Below the pieces are notes generated by a model. That model searched no databases. It saw only the letters and a list, made by a program, of their open reading frames with translations, and was not told where the DNA came from. 64,000 nucleotides of DNA from Macrococcoides bohemicum. Its GTDB lineage: Bacteria; Bacillota; Bacilli; Staphylococcales; Staphylococcaceae. Below are positions 60,368-64,000 of this stretch, piece by piece. Numbering within the stretch: the first letter of the stretch is position 1; every line of letters begins with the position of its first letter. Where the stretch lies: assembly GCF_042658685.1 (NCBI RefSeq), contig NZ_JBHSQY010000031.1; one strand, written 5' to 3'. The translations under genes and the position numbers were made by a program.

Positions 60368-60681
60368 ATGAAAAATGAAAATCAACCGTATTGGAGTACT
60401 TCCGTAACATTACCAGATTTTTCGATATTAACAGAAGATTTGACCACTGAAATTGCAGTTGTAGGAGCAGGAATGGCAGGTATACTTACTGCTTACCAAC
60501 TTGCTAAGCAAGGTAAGAAAGTCACCGTTATAGAAGCACGTAAAGTTTTAGAGGGCACTACAGCGCATACAACGATGCTGAGCAATCATGGGATTGTCCA
60601 CATGATGGTTCACGTTTTGATCGATATGGTAACGTATTAGACGGCCCGGCAATCGATCCTATTATTATCGACTCAAAATAG
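60368..60681 (+). pseudogene. FAD/Rieske oxidoreductase with internal deletion
   Basis: Starts as a normal gene: AGGAGG, ATG, then NQPYWSTSVTLPDF, IAVVGAGMAGILTAYQLAKQ and EARKVLEGTTAHTT. It then jumps, out of frame, into the C-terminal Rieske module (NAEQSWDCP, then GSRFDRYGNVLDGPAIDP, DSK and stop at 60681). The full-length family is about 500 aa, so some 400 residues are missing. The second cluster Cys-His pair is also altered (CPHDG where CPCHG is expected). The deletion junction is near 60585. Confidence 0.82.
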
Positions 60682-60838
60682 AGTAACAATTACCAATTAA
60701 CTAACTCCGTCTATAATGATTCTTTCTAATCATAAAAATAATCCAATGGATTCACAGTTGCAATGGATTTCTTTTTATAAGTCTTTTCATTATTATTTAG
60801 TAAAACATCATCTTTTATTATTCTACTTTTGCTAAACG
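60641..60838. other. Intergenic region after Rieske remnant
   Basis: About 200 nt with no start-bearing gene. On the minus strand a 45-codon open stretch (60701-60836) ending KSIATVNPLDYFYD follows the kinase stop codon; it has no start and may be a remnant of a gene once downstream of the kinase. Chance is also possible. Confidence 0.25.
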
Positions 60839-61858
60839 TTATTGCTTACTGATGATTAATTTAAATGCTGTGCCTGAACCTACATTGCTCTCAACTTCAA
60901 TCCTACAATGAATCTGCTTTGCCAATGTCTTCGCAATATATAAACCTAATCCAGAACCACCCGTCAATTTATTTCGCGATTGTTCTACGCGATATGTCCT
61001 TTCAAATATACGTTCTAAATGATCTGAGGATATACCGATACCTTTATCTTTAACAGCAATTATTACTTGTTCTCCATCATTTAATACTTCTATCCAAATA
61101 TCATCATTAGAAAATTTAATTGCATTGCTAATAAAATTAGAGAGAATTCTCTCAAGTGCGATTTGATTTTGCTGAAATGGTTGAACATTATCAAGGTGGA
61201 CATGAAATGCTCGGTTTTCTTTTTTCATTGTCGGCGTATAATTATCTAAGAGCACCATGAGTAGCTTATCAATTTTAATTGTTACGTTTTCTACCTTGCT
61301 CACATTTAAAGACATCACTTGATTTAATTCATCGAACATTTGCGATAATCGATTTGATTGCATAATAAGTACATCGTAAGCCTTATCCTTTTCGCCATCT
61401 CTATAAATAACACCATCTTTTAAACCTTCTGAATATGATTTAATACTTGCAAGCGGTGTCTTCAAATCATGTGCGAAGTTTTCAATCATCATCACCTTTT
61501 CTCGCTCTTCCATCTGAATTTGTTCCATTTGTTGTCTGATTTCAACAGCCATTAAATCGAAAGAATCATTTAATGACTTTAATTCTTTCGGAGAATTAAT
61601 CTGTGGACCCACAATATGATACTCTCCTGCAGCAATTTTCTTCGTTTTATTATTTAATATATTGATTTTATTAATCGTTGGGACAGAAAATAAAATTGCA
61701 AATACCATCGTCACGATACTAGATAAAACAGAACAAATCGTCAATAAAATAATTGTTGGCCCATCAAACCACATGAATTTGTAACTGATAAATAATGGAA
61801 GCGATGTCAGACTAATCGCTCCGATAGAAGCAATTAATAGTTGTTGTTTAATTGTCAA
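60839..61858 (-). CDS. Sensor histidine kinase, partner of decapitated regulator
   Basis: About 339 aa: two TM helices (near 10-28 and 32-58) with almost no extracellular loop, HAMP, the H-box MIENFAHDLKTPLASIKSYSEG, N-box ILSNFISNAIKFSN and G-boxes DKGIGIS and GGSGLGLYIAK. All kinase motifs are intact. The small sensor suggests detection inside the membrane, as in antimicrobial-peptide sensors. Start is uncertain: TTG at 61858 is at good distance from AAAGGGGTG, ATG at 61864 is too close. It overlaps the regulator remnant, which has lost its receiver Asp, so signalling is probably broken. Confidence 0.78.
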   Translation of the reverse strand: MTIKQQLLIASIGAISLTSLPLFISYKFMWFDGPTIILLTICSVLSSIVTMVFAILFSVPTINKINILNNKTKKIAAGEYHIVGPQINSPKELKSLNDSFDLMAVEIRQQMEQIQMEEREKVMMIENFAHDLKTPLASIKSYSEGLKDGVIYRDGEKDKAYDVLIMQSNRLSQMFDELNQVMSLNVSKVENVTIKIDKLLMVLLDNYTPTMKKENRAFHVHLDNVQPFQQNQIALERILSNFISNAIKFSNDDIWIEVLNDGEQVIIAVKDKGIGISSDHLERIFERTYRVEQSRNKLTGGSGLGLYIAKTLAKQIHCRIEVESNVGSGTAFKLIISKQ

Positions 61859-62282
61859 TGACATCACCCCTTTCAAATTTATACCCTAGCCCCCAAACTG
61901 TTTGAATACAATAAGCTTTATAACCATGTTGATCCAGTTTCTCTCGAATTCTATGAATATGTACATTTAAAGTATTCATATCTTCATAATATTCATAGCC
62001 CCAGACATGATTTAATAATTCACTCTTAGCGATTGCAGCATCTACATTTAAAGCAAGATAATGCAGTAATTCATACTCTTTTTGACGTAACAATAAGTCT
62101 TCACCATCGATATAAGTTGCTTTATGTTTATCATTTAACACTAAGTTACCGAAAGTCAAAATAGATGCTACATCAGACATTTTTGTATTGCGATTAATTA
62201 TCTTTTTCGTATGTAAAACAAGTTCTCGCGGACTGAATGGTTTCTTAATATAGTCTTCAGCCCCTAAAGTTAAACCATACAT
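61848..62282 (-). pseudogene. OmpR-type response regulator lacking the receiver N-terminus
   Basis: The frame from 62282 begins inside a receiver domain (GLTLGAEDYIKKPFSPREL, the alpha4-beta5 region with the conserved Lys) and continues through an intact OmpR winged helix (LLLRQKEYELLHYLALN, NTLNVHIHRIREKLD, TVWGLGYKFE). The first 75 or so residues, including the acidic pocket and phosphoacceptor Asp, are missing because the DNA upstream switches to an ornithine carbamoyltransferase sequence near 62276. The initiating ATG lies in that foreign piece with no ribosome site. Confidence 0.82.
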
Positions 62283-62995
62283 CTGTATAAATTACGTCCG
62301 TATGTATTATCGTTTCATCTATATCAAAAGTTATTTTTATTTTTGAATCTGATACGCCTGCATAGTTCAATGCTTCATCTATAACCTGTTTCTCAGGAAA
62401 TAACTGTTCTGGTGATATGATATTAATGTTCATTCCCAAAATAGCTCCTGTTATAAGTAGATCATTAGCAATATTATTACGCCCATCACCAATATAAGTT
62501 AAAGTTTTTCCTTCAATCTTTCCGAAGGTTTCCTTCAATGTCATGAAGTCCGCGATCATTTGTGTGGGATGCCATTGATTAGTTAGTCCATTCCATACAG
62601 GTACACTTGCATATTCAGCTAACAATTCTACATCATCGTGTTGATGTCCTCTAAACTCTATATCATCATACATACTTCCAAGAACTTTCGCAGTATCCTG
62701 TATTGTCTCTTTCTTCCCTAAATGCAATTCGTTCTTACCATAGTAGTCAATATGTGCTCCTAAATCACTAGCTGCGACACTAAACGCGGCTCTCGTTCTC
62801 GTAGAAGGTTTTTCAAAGATAAGCGCGATATTTTTATCTTGAAGTAATTTGTGAGGGTTATTTATTTTTCTTTTCTTTTTTTAAAGTTATTGCAAAATCA
62901 ATAAACTGGTGTATTTCGTCCTTTGAGAAATCAATTGTTTTTAAAAAACTTTTATTTTTTAAATGTTCCACATTACCAATTGTATATTTATTCAT
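62257..62995 (-). pseudogene. Ornithine carbamoyltransferase remnant
   Basis: From an ATG at 62995 with AAAGGAGATG, the frame reads MNKYTIGNVEHLKNKSFLKT and FSKDEIHQFIDFA, then one extra A in an A-rich run near 62860 shifts it. The next frame continues the same protein: LIFEKPSTRTRAAFSVAASDLGAH (carbamoyl-phosphate motif STRTR, shown in part), HLGKKETIQDTAKVL, VPVWNGLTNQWHPTQMIADF and LTYIGDGRNNIANDLLITGAI. It stops at YTDVW where sequence joins the response regulator. The last 80 or so residues with the Cys ornithine loop are lost. Whether it was argF or arcB is not clear. Confidence 0.85.
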
Positions 62996-63117
62996 AATCA
63001 CATCTCCTTTTGGATTATAATACATAATAATTCGAGTATATGATTAATTATTCGTTATTTTTTTATTGCTATGATATATTAGAAATAATGTTATGATTGA
63101 TGTAGGAGGTGTAAAAA

Positions 63118-63795
63118 ATGGATTATTTTATCATATTGTTAAAATTAATTTTTGGCTTTATTGGATTACTGATTACATTAAGGTTACTTGGCAAAAAAGA
63201 GTTATCACAAGTTACTCCTTTCGATATCATTTATAGTGTTGTTTTTGGTGGCATTTTAGAAGAGAGTTTATATGACAAAAAGATTACTTTGCTTCAAATG
63301 TTATTTGCAATTTTTTGTTGGGGAGCAATTATTTACATCGTCGACCAGCTGACCTATAAATCACAACATATCAGAACATTTCTCAAAGGAACACCTGCCT
63401 ATTTAATTAATGATGGAGACATCAACATAAAAGAGATGAAAAAAAATAAGATTGAAATGGAACAGTTAAGATCTTTATTAAGAATGCAGAATATATTTAC
63501 TTTAAAAGAAGTTAAATATATGATTCTGGAGCCTGGCGGACAAGTAAGCGTACAGAAATACGATAAATATGAAACACCTAATAAATCTGATTTATCCATT
63601 GAACAAAAAGACTCCTCTATCAATTATTTATTGATCAATAATGGGGTCATTCTAAAAAAAGAACTAGAAAAACTAAATAAAGACGAACAGTGGTTATTTC
63701 AACTGTTAAAAGAAAAAGGTTATAAAAATGTTAAAAATATTATTTATGCTGAATGGAGTGCAACAGACGGTATTTATGTGAAATCAATTATTTAG
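63118..63795 (+). CDS. DUF421 (YetF-like) membrane protein
   Basis: 225 aa: three TM helices at the N-terminus with ITLRLLGKKELSQVTPFDIIYSVVFGGILEESLYD (residues about 19-53), then a cytosolic domain with GTPAYLINDGDINIKEMKKNKIEMEQLRSLLRMQ, both typical of DUF421/YetF. These proteins are often linked with spore or stress functions in bacilli; role here unknown. GTAGGAGGTG precedes the ATG. Monocistronic. Confidence 0.87.
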   Translation: MDYFIILLKLIFGFIGLLITLRLLGKKELSQVTPFDIIYSVVFGGILEESLYDKKITLLQMLFAIFCWGAIIYIVDQLTYKSQHIRTFLKGTPAYLINDGDINIKEMKKNKIEMEQLRSLLRMQNIFTLKEVKYMILEPGGQVSVQKYDKYETPNKSDLSIEQKDSSINYLLINNGVILKKELEKLNKDEQWLFQLLKEKGYKNVKNIIYAEWSATDGIYVKSII

Positions 63796-63828
63796 TGTGA
63801 TATTTATTGTGTATTATATAAAACAAAA

Positions 63829-63902
63829 AGCCCACTTTTTTAAAGTGGGCTCAGACTGTAGACAAAGTCTCCTTCAGAGATGAAGTTTACAGTCTTTTTT
63901 TT
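63829..63902 (+). terminator. Tandem terminator hairpins
   Basis: First hairpin AAGCCCACTTT / AAAGTGGGCT (63828-63851), then AGACTGTA / TACAGTCT (63853-63895) followed by eight T. The word CAGACTGTAGACAAAGTCTC recurs in staphylococcal intergenic repeats as I recall them. Confidence 0.8.
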
Positions 63903-63941
63903 GATAAAATATAGATATATCATTGAACGGTGGTGTTTTAC

Positions 63942-64000
63942 TTGATTAAGAGAAGTAAGTCTGAAGATATTAATATCATTCGCAGTCAATTTGAAATGTA
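63942..64000 (+). CDS. Start of an unidentified gene (truncated by window end)
   Basis: TTG at 63942 with GGTGG eight bases upstream opens MIKRSKSEDINIIRSQFEM, running off the window. The opening resembles GNAT acetyltransferase N-termini, but 19 residues are too few to decide. Confidence 0.45.
   Translation, partial: MIKRSKSEDINIIRSQFEM

Noticed and set aside
60701..60836. 45-codon open stretch on the minus strand after the kinase
   Set aside because: No start codon and no firm homology; recorded as possible remnant only.
1..64000. CRISPR arrays, tRNA or rRNA genes, IS elements, prophage genes
   Set aside because: No regularly spaced repeats, no cloverleaf-like or rRNA sequence, and no transposase, integrase or phage structural frame was found on reading both strands.

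Overview
The window looks like chromosomal DNA of a low-GC member of the Staphylococcaceae. The haem-sensing hssRS/hrtBA locus with an intact HssR box, the CstR persulfide regulon, the cidR-cidA-cidB cluster, a CidC-type pyruvate oxidase, OhrR/Ohr and strong AGGAGG ribosome sites all point there. A Macrococcus-like relative (large KatE-type catalase, ptb-buk, cidC unlinked from cidAB) is my best guess; the genus is inference. No rRNA, tRNA, IS element, prophage or CRISPR array was seen.

Layout. 1-7.9 kb: end of metY coupled to metA, a Ca2+-type P-ATPase, a structured intergenic repeat, then divergent hssRS / hrtBA. 8-14.8 kb: acetate symporter plus DUF485 partner, half of an MFS pump, a carboxylesterase, an orphan OppBC-like permease pair and an alanine/Na+ symporter. 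15-16.5 kb: SDR39U1-like epimerase, a DUF1722 protein and a 57-aa HTH-like protein. 16.5-21.9 kb: persulfide/sulfide detoxification island, with a four-domain CoA-disulfide-reductase/rhodanese/TusA/DsrE fusion and cstB on the minus strand facing cstR, a rhodanese and a TauE exporter, with CstR-type operators on both promoters. 21.9-24.5 kb: ABC-2 transporter under a regulator made of a degenerate ABC ATPase domain fused to LytTR. 24.7-30.8 kb: large catalase, amino acid permease with a 17-bp palindrome upstream, HesB-like protein, butyrate kinase and phosphate butyryltransferase. 31-41.3 kb: PepSY membrane protein, azlCD, PepSY lipoprotein, a small operon of accessory genes, cidC, a 2-hydroxyacid dehydrogenase and hypotheticals. 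41.4-47.9 kb: ABC-F ATPase behind a convincing transcription attenuator, brnQ with a probable ATT start, an MDR ABC exporter, and ohrR/ohr. 47.9-49 kb: a TetR gene between two decayed genes. 49-60.2 kb: SDR, DAO, YhgE/Pip, NAT, FMN reductase, cidRAB, general-stress and quinone-detoxification genes. 60.3-63 kb: deletion scars (a Rieske oxidoreductase remnant; a response regulator fused to an ornithine carbamoyltransferase remnant). 63.1-64 kb: DUF421 protein and the start of one more gene.

Themes. Much of the window is redox and thiol stress defence (cst, katE, ohr, the glyoxalase-type dioxygenase, flavin reductases) and envelope transport. At least five reading frames are truncated or carry internal deletions, so local gene loss is active. 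The most noteworthy items are the four-domain persulfide reductase fusion, the ABC-F leader attenuator, the pseudo-ATPase-LytTR regulator and the OTC/response-regulator deletion junction.
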